Positions 16,060 to 27,971 of a stretch of DNA of 64,000 nt are shown here, one piece after another. The position numbers and the translations under genes are program-made. The stretch spans positions 682,001 through 746,000 of the forward strand of contig JASFAU010000006.1 in NCBI GenBank assembly GCA_039704465.1, in the 5' to 3' direction. The DNA comes from Plasmodiophora brassicae. Lineage: Eukaryota > Endomyxa > Phytomyxea > Plasmodiophorida > Plasmodiophoridae. Positions within the stretch are counted from its first letter, which is position 1. Each line of letters starts with the position of its first letter. The notes under the pieces are model-generated. The model was given only the letters and a program-made list of their open reading frames with translations. It was not told where the DNA came from and did no database searches.

Positions 16060-16265
16060 CCTGCAAATACATGCACTGCAATTGATGCCACCGATGTATT
16101 TACCTATAGCGAGAGGCGTGTGTACCCGGGGCCGATATGTTGTCCATGGCGTCATGCTGGCCCTGATGACAGGGGTCGCGGCACGCGCCATCTTGTTGAC
16201 TTGCATTGTTGAGAGTTGAACCACCACTCATTGGCGCACTCATCTTTTACAGGGCGCTGGCTTAC

Positions 16266-16943
16266 ATGTCGTCCTCGTCACCACCAGCGCAACAGCAGCG
16301 TTTGCGGTTCTTCACCAATCCGCTGGCGCTGGGCCAATCGCCAGGGATCGATCACCTGTTCAGCCAGGGCATGTTCGTGCCCGGCGAGGACGTATCTGCG
16401 GAACCGTGGCCAGTACTATCTGACAACCATCTGGTGTTCGACGCACATCAGACGTCACCTGTCGGGTCGTCCTGCCACCAGTGTAAACGTAAGCACAGGC
16501 CCGCCCAGCTCCGGTTCTGCACGAACACGTTCAGCAGGAGACACACGAACGAGAAGCGCGCCTGCCGGAAGAAGTACTGCCACGCCTGCTTGGACAAGTT
16601 CTACCCACACGGGCACGACATACACAAGCAGGACGCCTCGTCATCCACAACGGAGGGATGGAGCTGCCCGTCCTGCCTGAAAATGTGCTCCTGCGCCGCC
16701 TGCCTGAAGAAATCAGTTCGGGACCGCCCCATCCCGGTGCAGACCAAGTTCCACCTGATGATGCAGCAGTCGCACGACATCGAGACCGTCGAGCAGGACG
16801 GCAAGGTGACGTTCTGCACTGCGTTCGCCGACGGGAGCGACTCGATGGATACCGAGGACCCCGTCGCGCTGGGCTCGTTGCCAGTCATGGACGGCCTATA
16901 CGACAGCTATTTCAATCCTGAATACGATTTGGATATGAAGTAA
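16266..16943 (+). CDS. CDCA7-type zinc finger protein (zf-4CXXC_R1)
   Basis: A single exon encodes about 225 residues from MSSSSPPAQQQR. Residues about 65-155 form a cysteine-rich domain with ordered pairs CHQC, CRKKYCHAC, CPSC and CSCAAC, plus conserved GWSCPSC and KKYC blocks. This is the layout of the zf-4CXXC_R1 domain of CDCA7/CDCA7L, which in animals recruits the HELLS chromatin remodeller for DNA methylation upkeep. Compared with animal CDCA7, about 20 residues are inserted between the first CxxC pair and the next block (FCTNTFSRRHTNEKRA), with an extra Cys. The C-terminus is acidic and ends YDLDMK. A frame-extending upstream start at 16206 lacks an ATG. Nuclear location is inferred. 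Other zf-4CXXC_R1 proteins include plant JmjC demethylase relatives, but no JmjC domain is present here. Confidence 0.75.
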   Translation: MSSSSPPAQQQRLRFFTNPLALGQSPGIDHLFSQGMFVPGEDVSAEPWPVLSDNHLVFDAHQTSPVGSSCHQCKRKHRPAQLRFCTNTFSRRHTNEKRACRKKYCHACLDKFYPHGHDIHKQDASSSTTEGWSCPSCLKMCSCAACLKKSVRDRPIPVQTKFHLMMQQSHDIETVEQDGKVTFCTAFADGSDSMDTEDPVALGSLPVMDGLYDSYFNPEYDLDMK

Positions 16944-16982
16944 CACACTGCAACGACGACTGGATTCTCGCTCCCCCCTCAT

Positions 16983-19900
16983 CTACAGTGTATAGACAGG
17001 GAGGTGGCGCATCAGGAAATGGCGCTTCGCGTTGATGCTGCGAAGCGTATTCCATTCCTGCGCGTCTATATCCAGCAAGGTCCACCCGTGGCGCGTTAAC
17101 AACCTGCGTTTCAGCTGGGCGGCGCCGTCCAGCACGACGCCGCCCGTCGCCAGCTCGGTGACGTGTTCGGCGCGGCCCGTGCACCGGATGGCCATCCTGG
17201 TGTCGACCGACGCGATATGCAGCGGGTACCCCGTCTCGGGGCATCGGACGTCCAGCGTGAACGCATGCGTCGTGTGCATGTTCTGCATGAGAATGTCGAA
17301 GACCTCGTACTCCATTGCCGAGCGCTGCGGCGGGTTGCACCGCATGGCATCCGACCACGACTCGAACGCGTCGGGGCGACCCGCCGCCAGGCGACCGATG
17401 CGATCGCAGCCGATCGACACCCGCCACTCATGGAGGTGGGTGCGATCCTCGATCGACAGCGTCGAGTTGCACGTCGTGGCGCGCTGCAGAATGGACAGGA
17501 CGACCTGGTCGTCGACTTCGTGGTCCAAGGCGGCCAGCGACCAGGCGGTACGCGCCACCGACGACACGTCGAACGCGTCCTCGTCGGCGACGAGACGGCG
17601 CACGACGGCGTCGAACAGGTCGTGCTCGTTGTTGCCGGTGACGGCGAACGCCCAGGCCAGGTACGATACCTCCTCGGGGTTCAGGTCGCCGATCGACTCG
17701 ACGGCACGCTTAGCGATGGCACTGAACAGGGGCTTGTCCATCAAGCGAACTCGGGCGAACGCCCACGCCAGGTTGGACAGGTTCCGGCCTGTGAACTCGT
17801 CGATGACGCCAACGGATCGGGGCGCGATCGTCCTGAACAGGTCGGCGTCCCGGACGACCATCGACCCGAACGCCCAGGCCAGGTTGGCGATCGTCTGCGC
17901 GCTGGACGACGGCAGCACCTGGGCGGCGCGCTCGCCGATCGCCCTGAACAGGTCGACGTTCGCGATGCGGGTCGTGGCAAACGCCCAGGACAGGTCGGCC
18001 AGGTGCGACGCCTCGAACGCGGCCATCTTACGGATGGCCTCCCGCGCGACCGTTGCGAACAGGTCGACCTCGGCGAGGCCGCTGGTGGCAAACGCCCACG
18101 ACAGGTTGACGAGGTCGCTGACGTCGAACTGGTCGATGAAATGGATCGCATGACGGGCGATCATCTTCGACACCGTCTGGGTCATTGGCGCGCGCGTCGC
18201 CAGCGCCCACGACGTGTTGGCGATGTCGCGCCCGGTGAACCCGCCCATCAACGGCACGACCCGGTGCTCGAGTCGCCGGAACAGGTCGCCCGGATCGACG
18301 CCGCTTCGGGCCACCGCCCAGGCAACAATGGCGACACCTTGCGCGTTGAACGATTCGACGAGTTCCGACGCACGCCCGACGATCGCGGTGAACAGCGCGT
18401 CGTCGTGGAAGTCAACAGTCGCGAACCCCCAGGCGGTGTTCGCCAAAGCATGCGCCGTGAACGTGCCGATGATGTCGATCGTGCGCCTGGCCATGACAGC
18501 GAACACATCGTCGCTGACGCGCATCGTGGCGAACGCGCGCGCCAGGTTGCCAATGTCCTGGGCGTTGCACGTGTCCATGGTAGCCATCGCCCGCGTCCCC
18601 AGACTCTGGAACAGGTTGTCGTCCGCGAACCCGACCGTTGAGAACGCCCAGGCCAGGTTCGCCAGGCTCTGATGGCTGAACGACTTCGCGATCGCAGCCG
18701 TTCGTCGAGCGACCGCGGAGAACAACGCCCGCTGGTTCAGGGACAGCGACGCGTACGCCCAGGCGAGGTTCGCCAGGTTCTGCTCGTTGAACGTGTCGAT
18801 CAGGCCGAGGGCGCGCCGCTCCAGCGCGCTGAACATGGGTGCATGGTTGATCTCCATGTGCGCGAACGCCAGCGCCATGTTCGACACGTTCTGGGCGGTG
18901 AACGACCCGATGACGTCGGGCGTGCGTTCGGCAATCGCCCGGAACAGGTCGTTGTTCCGGATGCGCAACGTGCCGAAGGCCCAGGCCACGTTGGAGAGGC
19001 CCTGCGCGTTCATGTCCCCGATCAGGGCCATCGTGCGACGCGCTAGGGCGTCGAACAGGTCAAAGTCGGTGATGCCCAGCTTGGCGAACGCCCAGGCCGT
19101 GTTCGACACGTTCTGCTGGTTGAACGTGTCGATGATGGCCATGGCGCGCCCGGCCAGCAGGTTGAACATGTCCGGGTCGCGGATCCCCTTCGTGGCATAC
19201 GCCCAGACGGTGTTGCCGATGCCCTGCGCGTTGAACGTATCGATGACAGCGGACGAGCGGTTGCGAAGCATGCCAAAGAACACGTCGTCGTTGGCGATGG
19301 GGACGCCAGTGAATGCCCAGGCCATGTGGGCGATGTCGATCGAGTTGAACTCCGACACGCAGGCAACGGACCGCTGTGCAATCGCTTCGAACAAGTCGTT
19401 CGGTTTCAGGCCGATCGTCGCGTATGCCCATGCCGTGTTGGCCAGTTCCTGCGGTTTGAACCGGTCAATGTCCAGGATGGCGCGGCGGGCCATGGCGGCG
19501 AACAGGTCGCTGCTGAAGATGCCCAGCGTCGCGAACGCCCAGATCGTGTTCGTGATGTTCGTCGCGTTGAACGCATCGGCCAGATCCAAGACACGACGTT
19601 CAATGTGCTTGAACAGGACTAGGTCTTTGATGCGAAGCGTTGCAAACGACCAGGCAAGAAGAGCGATGCCTTGTGGTCGGTACAGATCCATGCAGGCGGA
19701 CGACTTTTCCGATATCGTCCTGAACAGCTTGTCGTTGCGGATACCAACGTTGGCGAAGGCCCAGGCCATCATCGACGCGCTTTGAGCGCAGAACGAGTCG
19801 CCGACCTCGACGGCGCGGCCGGCGATCGCCTGGAAGAGGATGTCGTTATGAAAGCGTAACGACGAGAACGCCCAGGCGGTGAGCGCCAGGTACCTCATGT

Positions 19901-20525
19901 CAAACAGGTTCACATGCTGAATGCAACGACGGGCCAAATCGTCGGCTAGTCGCTTGTCGCAGGTGCCACTGCGTCCCAACGCCCAGACCGCATCCGCTAA
20001 TGATCGCGTATCAGCATCGCGCGAATTCTCGAGGACATGGGATGCAAGCGCCTCGAGGACACTCTGATCTCCGACGCCAGACTTGGCGAGCGCGTGCGCC
20101 ATCGTCGACGCCTGCTTCACGCTCAGGTCCTTGATATCGCCGCGTATCGACCGTGCGATTTCCTGGATCAGACGGCGCGTTACGAAGGGATCTGGACCCG
20201 ATACGAGTTAGCGAGCACGGCCTGGTGCAGAGTGCCAATGTCGCCTCGTACCTATCCGTGTGCCGCCCAGGTTGGACAGTTTCGCAGCGATGTGTGGTAA
20301 TTTGTAACGATGTTTCCGATCGTCTTTGAGCAGGTCAGGGAGCTGATCGGTGACCATGGCAAGCCCTCTTCGCAGGCGATCGGTGAGTTCGGCATGCTTT
20401 GTCCCCCGGACGCCGTTCAGCAGGGCGTCACAGTGCGCCAGTGTTAACCGTCCCGCCGGTATGTCGGGCTCAGGTGCAGCAGAACTAAACGGTCGCAGGC
20501 GTCGCCAGGCGACTCGACGTGACAT
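16983..20525 (-). CDS. Organellar RNA-binding protein: 23 octotricopeptide-like repeats plus RAP domain
   Basis: The main exon (stop 16983, open to about 20180) holds 23 consecutive helical repeats of about 36-38 residues. Each carries a core like NLAWAFATxxIxDxDLFxAI followed by a basic segment and a hydrophobic FNAQ-like turn. After the repeats and a Cys-containing linker, the C-terminus (LKRRLLTRHGWTLLDIDAQE and the following WNTLRSINAKRHFL) is a RAP domain, an endonuclease-fold RNA-binding module. The class resembles octotricopeptide/FASTK-type factors that bind organelle transcripts. A likely 5' exon begins at 20525 (MSRRVAWRRLRPFSSAAPEP), an Arg/Ser/Ala-rich leader typical of mitochondrial import, and runs to LSNLGGTRI. 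The natural donor (GTACGAGG, about 20251) and acceptor (ATCCAG, about 20165) leave the frame off by one, so that junction is unresolved. An ATG at 20120 lies within the main exon. Long antisense frames are shadows of the repeats. Confidence 0.85.
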
Positions 20526-21375
20526 CGCGTCCCCCCGACAACGTCGGTGCCCCACCGCCCACCGGGCAGTCGTGAGCCGCTTTTAACTTATGCGCAGCAG
20601 TGCTGCGGCTGCATCACAATGGCGGTGGCTTCGGCCTGCCTCGTCATGCAGTCACCCCGACAACGACGCATTCCAGGCCATGCGTCGCTTATATAGGGGA
20701 CGCCTGTCACGCCCGGACAGGCCCACTGGAATAACGCAGAAATAGTCGAGTGTTTCTCTTTTTGCGAACTGTGATGGACTGTTTCGTAACAGGCGGCTGG
20801 CTGTTCGACCCTGGAAACGTCGTCTGAACCGCCAAAACTGCGGGTCGGCCGTCTGTCCCGCCCGCCCACGTGCGTTGCCCAGCGTAGATTACGCCCGTCC
20901 TGGATATTCCCGGCGACAAGGTCCCCTACACAATGGGAGGAACGGCTATAGCCGCAGCTCTAGGCGCCAGACACGGGACAAGTACGTAGTAGACAGCAAA
21001 ATTTGCCGCCACGCCGTTGCAGTGGCCGCGAGGCCGGGACGGCTTGGGTTGTACAGTGAGGGCCCGCGGCCCCAGTCAGTCCAAGTATCGGTTGGCCGAC
21101 ACAGGCCACTCCGGAAAATTTGTACAGGCGGGCGGGGCGTGTCGCGCGTTGTCCTGTCGGCGGCCCCATAGTTCGGGCCCCCCGATTCCGTGGTGTTCGC
21201 AGTTGAGTCAACGCCAATTCGCTGGGTGTGTGTGTGTACCCGTCGAGGTGGTCCACGGGGTTCAACCCGCCCGGGATACGACCGTCCGGCCACTGGCACG
21301 AGTGTGACGCAACTGCATTCGGAACACGGTGATTCACGACCACCTGGTATCTCTCGGCTGGTGACGTCAGAAAGC
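20526..21375. other. Intergenic, no gene recognised
   Basis: This gap lies between the 5' ends of the RAP-domain gene (minus) and the zinc finger gene (plus), so it should contain both promoters. Several overlapping frames of 90-150 codons exist on both strands, but their translations are Arg/Gly/Pro-rich and mutually exclusive with no family features. A short run of TGTG at about 21228-21238 is the only simple repeat. Confidence 0.45.
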
Positions 21376-22275
21376 ATGCCCGCGCATATCAATAATTGTT
21401 CTATGGATCAGGTTGTTATCTCAAATATTGTCGGGTCGCCGCACGTGATCCGCACATCTGCACTGGTGTCGTGCCCGAACCGCTCGCTATCATCTGACAG
21501 TCAGGCTGCCCTGTCGCCACACCCTCGTATGGAAAACGAATCCAGCTCGGGGTCGCCCGCTAAGCCAGCTACGACCAAACCGTTGCTGGTCTGCGAGGTC
21601 TGCGGACGAACATGCCGGAAACAATCTCAACTTAACAGCCACATGAGGTCGCACACCGGAGAACGACCGTTCCAGTGCGAGATCTGCTTTAAATCATTCT
21701 CGGAAAAGTATAACCTGAAAACGCATATGCGAATCCACACCGGCGATAAGCCCTTCGAATGTTCAATTTGCCGCAAGCAATTCTCTCAGAGCAGCGCCGC
21801 CACGACGCATATGAGGACGCACACGGGCGAGCGGCCATACGCATGCCCCATCTGTGGAAAGACATTCGCTGCTGCGTTCACGCTCACGAACCACATCCGG
21901 TTTCACACTGGTGATCGGCCGTTCGAGTGCCCCGTCTGCAACAAGAGTTTCACACAAAAGTAAGCCAGCGGCTCTCAGCGCATAGCGAACAACGATCTGA
22001 GCCTTCATCCCAGGTCGCATCGCTTCGTACACATGGCAAGCCTACATCCTGATGAGCCGCGCAACTCTGCCGCCATCAGAGATCGCCTCAATGCTGCCAA
22101 ACGCGCCGCCGCGGACAGCAGTGACGCGTCGGCGGCGGCGGGAGAAGCATCGGCAACGGCACCCGACCCCGCCGACCCCGAGTCACCGGACGGCAAGGAC
22201 CCGCACCACGCTGCTAATATTCTATCGTCTATGATGATGCGCTCCGATGCGAACCCCAGCGATGAACCCAAATGA
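21376..22275 (+). CDS. C2H2 zinc finger protein, five fingers
   Basis: The protein starts best at ATG 21376 (MPAHINNCSMDQ); the longer open frame upstream lacks an ATG. After a Ser-rich leader come five C2H2 fingers: CEVCGRTCRKQSQLNSHMRSH, then fingers beginning FQCEIC, FECSIC, YACPIC and FECPVC, with canonical HTGERP/HTGDRP linkers between them. An intron (about 21962-22014) falls inside the last finger after FTQ. The next exon reads KSHRFVHMASLH and continues into an Ala/Asp/Ser-rich tail that ends NPSDEPK at 22275. The fingers argue for sequence-specific DNA binding in the nucleus. The target is unknown. The finger order and sequences closely parallel those of the gene at 27972-28758, so the two look like paralogs. 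The tail has no motif I recognise. Confidence 0.85.
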
Positions 22276-22439
22276 CCGCACATCGGCTTTGTCGTTTGCG
22301 ATAAAATACCTATCCGTTTCTGGACCTTTGGCGGACGCGTTTCTCGAAAACGTGACGCGGCGCGCGGCAGGACATCGCGCCGTGCGGCGGCGCAGTCGGC
22401 CCGTTTTGTGTCACTACTCACTCAGCGCCGGCAGCATCG

Positions 22440-24693
22440 ATGTTGCTATTGGCGTTGACGGGGCCGATCGGGCCCGGCCAGGCCGGTGGGGGCGCCAGCA
22501 GCAACAGCCACGATTTCGTGGGGCTGAATTCGTTGCTGTTTGTGCTGGTCGTCGGCGTCTGCCTGTTCCTGGCCAGGGTCATACGGGAATATAAGATATA
22601 CTACCTGCCGGCGTCTGCGGCCAGCATGATCTTTGGGATGGCGATCGGCATCGTGTCGATCTTCTTTGGCCATGGTCATCAACGTTTGCCTCTGATTCGT
22701 TAGACGGCTGATGGATGTTGTGACAGAGGAGACCGATTTCGTATGGTTTCAGCCGAACGTGTTCTTCTATGTGCTTTTGCCTCCGATTATATTCGACGCC
22801 GGGTATGCATTGAAACGAAAGGATTTCTTCAGGAACCTTGCAACGATTATCATGTTCGCTGTGTTCGGGACACTTATATCCACGGTTGGCTCGACAGCAG
22901 TTGGTGCAGTGCGTCTCTTACCTCTGTTCGGTTCGACAGCTCGTCATCGGGTACTTCCTCTATGGCCTAGCGCGAATTGGCCTCATCGGCCTTGACTCGT
23001 CCGATCCACTAGAATGGTACGTCCTGTTAGGGGACTGTAAATCAATGTATTCAAAGTACCTGTTTAGTCTAACGTTTGCCGCGTTGCTTTCCGCTGTGGA
23101 CCCTGTGGCGACGCTGTCCATACTTGGGTCTCCTGATATCAATGCGGATCCAGTGTTGTATTCTCTCGTGTTCGGGGAGACTGTCTTAAACGATGCTGTT
23201 TCCATTGTCCTTTTCAAGACGTTCCAGCAGTCAGTTGGCGAAGCGCCTTCGGCTTTCTCGATTTTGACAATAATGGGGAACTTCTCTGCGGTTTCGATCG
23301 CATCCGTTTGTGTTGGCATCGGGTAATGCAACTGCTCATGTGCCGCGTTCGTTTCTGATAATGTCCTAGAGTTGCACTTCTCTGTGCCTACGTGTTCCGA
23401 TGCGTAGAGTTCAGGGAATCGCCCGCACATGAGTATGAATTCGTACAGTGTACGTCGAACTGTGCACTGATCCCGGCTGCCCAGGTATACTCTGATGTTT
23501 CTCTTCGCCTATGCGTCGTACTGCCTGTCTGAGATAGCTGGGCTGTCTGGAGGTAAGGGACCATCGTTTTAAATCGATGTCGTGCGTTAATTTTCGTCAG
23601 TGATGGCTTTGTTCGTCTGCGCCATTGTTATCCATCACTATGCATGGTATAGCCTGTCAGAAATATCGCGACGGTCGACAGGGCATGTATTCCACAGTTT
23701 TGCACTTTTGGCAGAGACGTTTCTGTTCGCCTACCTGGGTATCACAGCAGGTCTGCAATCGGCTAACGTTGCGGTTAGTATTTGCGCTGCTGACACAACG
23801 TATTAGGAGTGTCGTTTCAACCGTCGATTGGTCTCTCTTGGTCACCTCTACTCGTGTTGTTCTCCTTGATCGCATGCTTTCTATGTATGTCGCCATCTTT
23901 GCCGGGCCATCATTTGTCGTAGCTTACGGGCCCTGTTTAGCACGGGCGGCACATATCTTCCCTGGCTCTGCCCTGGTTAATTTTCGGCGCAAGCGCAAGA
24001 TAACGTTTTCAATGCAATGTGTCATGTGGTTCGCTGGACTCCGAGGTACGTCATAGCTGCTCCCAAAGAATCGTGACCATGCCCTGATAGTGATCTCACT
24101 GGCTTCTCGTAGGGGCTGTCTCGTTTGCGTTAGCGTTAAGCTGTGAGACACCGAATCGGTCGCTTGTGATCACGACCACGCTGACGGTTGTCTTCTTCAC
24201 AACTGTCGTATGCGGCGGATTGACCGGTACGTCTCATGTCGGACATGCCATCGCCCGTCTAGTCATGATGTGGAACGAAACCAGAGCCGTTGCTTACGAA
24301 GCTGAATCTTCGCCGCGATTGCAATGATGTTCGAAACCCGCTCGTGTCTGTTAGTCAGGATGAGGACGGCATGGATGACGAGTCGTCTTTGTCGACGTCG
24401 CCGGCTACCGCTGGGCTACAAAAGATATGGAATGACTTCGACGAGTTTGTGAGTCTTCACCAAATGACCGTAATCGTCATGTTCAACGCGCTGATTATTG
24501 ATGTCTGCATTAGTACATGAGGTCGTGGTTCGGTGGCCCCAATATTGTTGGTCCACGTGGAGTCACACGGCTGAGCCAATTCTCTCGTTGTGCGACAAAC
24601 GCCCATGCGCCCGTGCCCGTTTCCCTCCAAAGCATTAGCCCTAGATCGTCGTCGCCGCTTGGCCCCGATAGAGGCTCATCATCTCTGTTCTGA
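22440..24693 (+). CDS. Na+/H+ exchanger, NHE8-like (SLC9A family)
   Basis: The product exchanges Na+ or K+ for H+ across an internal or plasma membrane. The start at 22440 gives a hydrophobic leader, then SLLFVLVVGVCLFLARVIRE. Exon 2 has FFYVLLPPIIFDAGYALKRK, the amiloride-binding FFxxLLPPIIF block, then ATIIMFAVFGTLISTVGSTA. Later exons have FAALLSAVDPVATLSILG (SAxDPVA), FGETVLNDAVSIVLFKTF with the key ND pair, YTLMFLFAYASYCLSEIAGL, FHSFALLAETFLFAYLGI, and RGAVSFAL (split by an intron near 24047-24112). The cytoplasmic tail reads NDFDEF, then, after the last intron, YMRSWFGGPNIVGPRGV, matching the endosomal NHE C-terminus, and stops at TGA 24691-24693. At least nine introns. The Bre1 gene ends only 40 bases beyond on the other strand. 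Endosomal/Golgi location is inferred from the NHE8-like sequence. Confidence 0.88.
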
Positions 24694-24732
24694 TATTCTA
24701 AAACAGGTTATACTTATATTGTTCCCAGAGAA

Positions 24733-27369
24733 TTAATGTGTTAGATAGATATTGTGGACATCATCTTGCCCGAACGGCTTGCTGCAGGCAGGGCAACGTC
24801 GATCGCGATTCTTGATCCGCGTGTCGATGCAGGGCCGACAGAAGATGTGGAAACATTTTGCAATAACGACACTCTTGGGTGTGTCCTTGCAAACGCTGCA
24901 CTTCACCATTCGTTTGTAGTGTTCAAGCTCCCGTTCAAGGCCCACGTCAACGGGGCCCACTTGCGCGGTCAGCCTGTCCAGCTGTTTCTGCAAGACGATG
25001 CTCTATGTCCTACATCAGCGTGGAACGACTACCAGAACCCGAGCGCGGTCCTACCTTCTCCTCCGCACGACGGGCATTCTTTTCCGCACTGACGAGTGAA
25101 GACGTCCTTGTCTCAGCAGACCTGAGCCGAGCTTCCAGAGTTGCAAGAGTTACTTTGGATTGATCTTGGACTTCGATAGCTTTCTGAGACGATTCATAGG
25201 CCGTTAGCTTATATTCCTCCGCGAGGTTCTGCAACAGCTGCAGCTGCTCGTTCAACTTCTCTTCCAGCGCAGCACGGGCAGCAATCTCTCCCCTCAACGC
25301 CGATATTGTCTCCAGATGCCGCTCAACAACGGAGGTCAGCTTTGATTCACGATCGAGAAGGACTCGCTTCTCCGTGTTCATTTTCTCCAAGCTTTGCTTC
25401 AGCCGTGACCCGTCAGCAACTGTCGCATAACGTTAGCAACTCTGCACCAGCACGTTCCACCCGTTAACTGACCCAACTGCGTGTTACAATCTTCTAGATC
25501 CCTCAATTGCTGCATCAGACGGAGGTTCATCTCCTGCATGTCATCGAATTGCTTCACCACCTCATCAAGTTCGGCCATCAGGGCATCGTTGAGGTCACTG
25601 TCGGCCTGATAGCTGCGTTAGAAGAGGAAATATCCCACCAACGACAATCAACAGGCACCCTACCGAGGCCCCACCGCTCGGCGGCGTGTCGGATCGACGA
25701 GCACACCGACGCTGCAGCTCTTTGCTAAGGCTAGCACACAGCGTCTCCAGTTCATCCAGTCTGTAGGTCCAGGTATCAGCATACGCACAATGGAAAACGT
25801 CGAAAACCAATAGACCTCTTGAGCTTGATACGGCATTCTTCCACGTCGGCTTGCGCCTGCGAGGTCGCACGTTCCACAGTTGCCTGCATGTCGGCAAGCT
25901 TGTCCCTCGCGATATCCAGTTCAGACTGAAGCTGCTGGATTTGGGCGCTGTACTGTGTCGAACGAGCCGACAACGATGCGTGTAGACGGGTCTCCGTTTC
26001 GGATGCCGCAGACCGCGTGCTGACGAGTTCAGCTTGAAGGTCATAAATCTGCTGCAACAGCATGGCTTTGTATGATTCCGCCGTTGTGGCACGGCCGACA
26101 GCCGTCACGGCAGTCATTTCAGCCTCCTGCACCATTTGCTGCATCTGTACGCTAGCGTCAGGGCATCATTGTCCAGCAACCGTTGCCGTTTCGACTCCAA
26201 CCTTGTCCAGCCTGTCCTGCAGATTCTGATCCGCGGTCAGCCTGGTCTCCGCAAGCGACGTCGCCTTGACAAGTTCGACTGCACCCGTACAATTAGGAAG
26301 CGGGCCAAGGAACATCAGCAGCAGCAGCAACATACGTTGAAGTTTCTGCAATTCGGACTCGTCCGCTGGAGGTGCCGCGGCGGGCTCATGTTTCGCATCC
26401 TCTTGAGGGGCTGTCGGTTCCGATTTCTAGGTCCGCACTTGAGCAGATGAAATGAGACGAAATGGCGGCAGTTACCAATGGCGTCGGCGGGAACGCGGTG
26501 AACCGTTCAATGCGCTTAAGAGCTCGACTTAGTTTCAGTTCCAAATCAGAAACTTGCTGTCGCAGGGCATCAGCACATTCGGAGGCCTGCCGGCAGCGGT
26601 CGCGCTCAATCGCTAGGGTCGCGTGCGCGTTATGACATTCATTGAGAGCGCGCTCCAGTTCCACTATCCTCTGGTTATCGGCACCCCCGCCTGCCTACAT
26701 AATATCGGTTGTCAGCCAGCAAGCAGCATAGGTTGGGCGTGTCAGTAACAGACCACGAATTGATCCTGTTGAGACGCAACAGCTGCAACAAGACGTTCCA
26801 TTAGAGCAACCGTTTCCTTCGACCGTTGGACTCCATCGTCGCTGGATGTTGCTTATGGGTCCAGTCAGCACTATTCCGTAAAACGTAGACGGTAGAGCCT
26901 ACCGATCATGCTGAGCAGGTCGACGATCGGCAGCCTGGGAGGTGCTCCAACACAGGCAGGTAACCTCTGCGACAATTGGTGCAGATCGGTGATCAGGATT
27001 CGCCACTGGTCGGCCAGCGATGTCGACTCGGTCCGCTGCCGCAGAAGATCACTTTCCAAGCTTTGGACCTACAAAGGGGCTGAGCACGCAGACAGTTACC
27101 ACCCAAATCTCAATTGGAACCTGTGATTTCAGCTCGCCTATCTGTCTTCCTTTTTCCTTCAGTTGCTCCGACTGTCTTGCATTCTGGTATCTCAGGAGGG
27201 CTAACGGGTCGGCTGGTATCTACACTCTCGCCGTTACAGACGCCTTCAAACAATGCCACCCGCATCCGTCACCGACCGCCGAAATCGTAGCCTCGATACT
27301 GCCTGCCGACAGCGCATTGTCCTCGGTTCGGGCGCGTTTGCTCGGCCCGCCGCTACCGCCGTCGTCCAT
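24733..27369 (-). CDS. BRE1: BRE1-type E3 ubiquitin ligase for histone H2B
   Basis: Bre1 (RNF20/40) monoubiquitinates histone H2B with Rad6 during transcription. The first exon starts at 27369 with MDDGGSGGPSKRARTEDNAL, a nuclear-signal-like leader, and joins DPLALLRYQNARQSEQLKEK after one intron. Six or more further exons encode almost continuous coiled coil (heptads rich in Leu, Glu, Gln and Arg), for example EYKLTAYESSQKAIEVQDQS. The final exon ends with the RING finger CSVCKDTPKSVVIAKCFHIF...CRPCIDTRIKNRDRRCPACSKPF and the tail DVHNIYLTH at 24733. All eight zinc ligands (C3HC4) are present, and the RING lies at the extreme C-terminus as in the family. The coiled-coil exons were not all joined precisely. 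Simple CAG/CTG runs near 26320 encode a Leu run in one exon. Confidence 0.87.
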
Positions 27370-27971
27370 TGCCGACCGTCGCACGCGCGTTCCGGATCTG
27401 CGCGCCCCGCGGACTTGATGCGGAACGCGCCTCACACAGCGCGCCCCATTGCCCGCTCCCAGCTGCCATGCCATTCGGTACTATACAGCCAGCCGTGGCT
27501 ACAGTACACTTTAGGAAGATCTCCCTGTAACGTGTATACGTGACCGTCTCGGCGGATTCGGTCAGTGACAGGACGTCGGCTCGCCTGGGCTTCACGCTTC
27601 GAATCTCCAAAACGTCCCCTGGACGACGGGTAGCTAGGTAGGTAGGTAGGAATCTCCAGAACGTGTCAGCAGTAGGGTAGACGGCTGGGCAGGAACGGTT
27701 ACTGGCGATTGCGGTCAGCGCGGGGCGGCCGGGTCGTACGAGCCGTGCAGATTTACTGCGTGGGGGGCGGCTGGCAGCCCGCTGCGCCCACGCCTTCGTG
27801 GCTGCTACACGCGCCGGCGGAATCACAAGACGGTGACGTCACTGGCTGGTTTGGACTGGGATTTCGTTTCCGGCGTGTGAGTCATCGCCGCAAGTTTTAA
27901 ATTGGGCGGATATCATCGTAAACCCCCGGTTCAATTTGAAGGCACGCATCGAGATTTCGGAGCGGTGTGTG
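27370..27971. other. Divergent intergenic region between BRE1 and a zinc finger gene
   Basis: BRE1 and the zinc finger gene are transcribed away from this 602-base gap. It contains a short GTAG tetranucleotide run at about 27630-27648, flanked on both sides by near-identical copies of GAATCTCCARAACGT (about 27599 and 27650). I see no gene. Frames crossing it are short and mutually exclusive. Confidence 0.5.

Noticed and set aside
17032..19785. Long plus-strand frames (up to about 490 codons) opposite the RAP-domain gene
   Set aside because: They are antisense shadows of the repetitive, GC-rich repeat coding sequence; their translations are Arg/Gly/Val-rich and follow the repeat period with no family features.
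27625..27650. GTAG tetranucleotide run
   Set aside because: It is a short simple repeat of under 20 bases, too small to call as a functional feature beyond the note in the intergenic entry.
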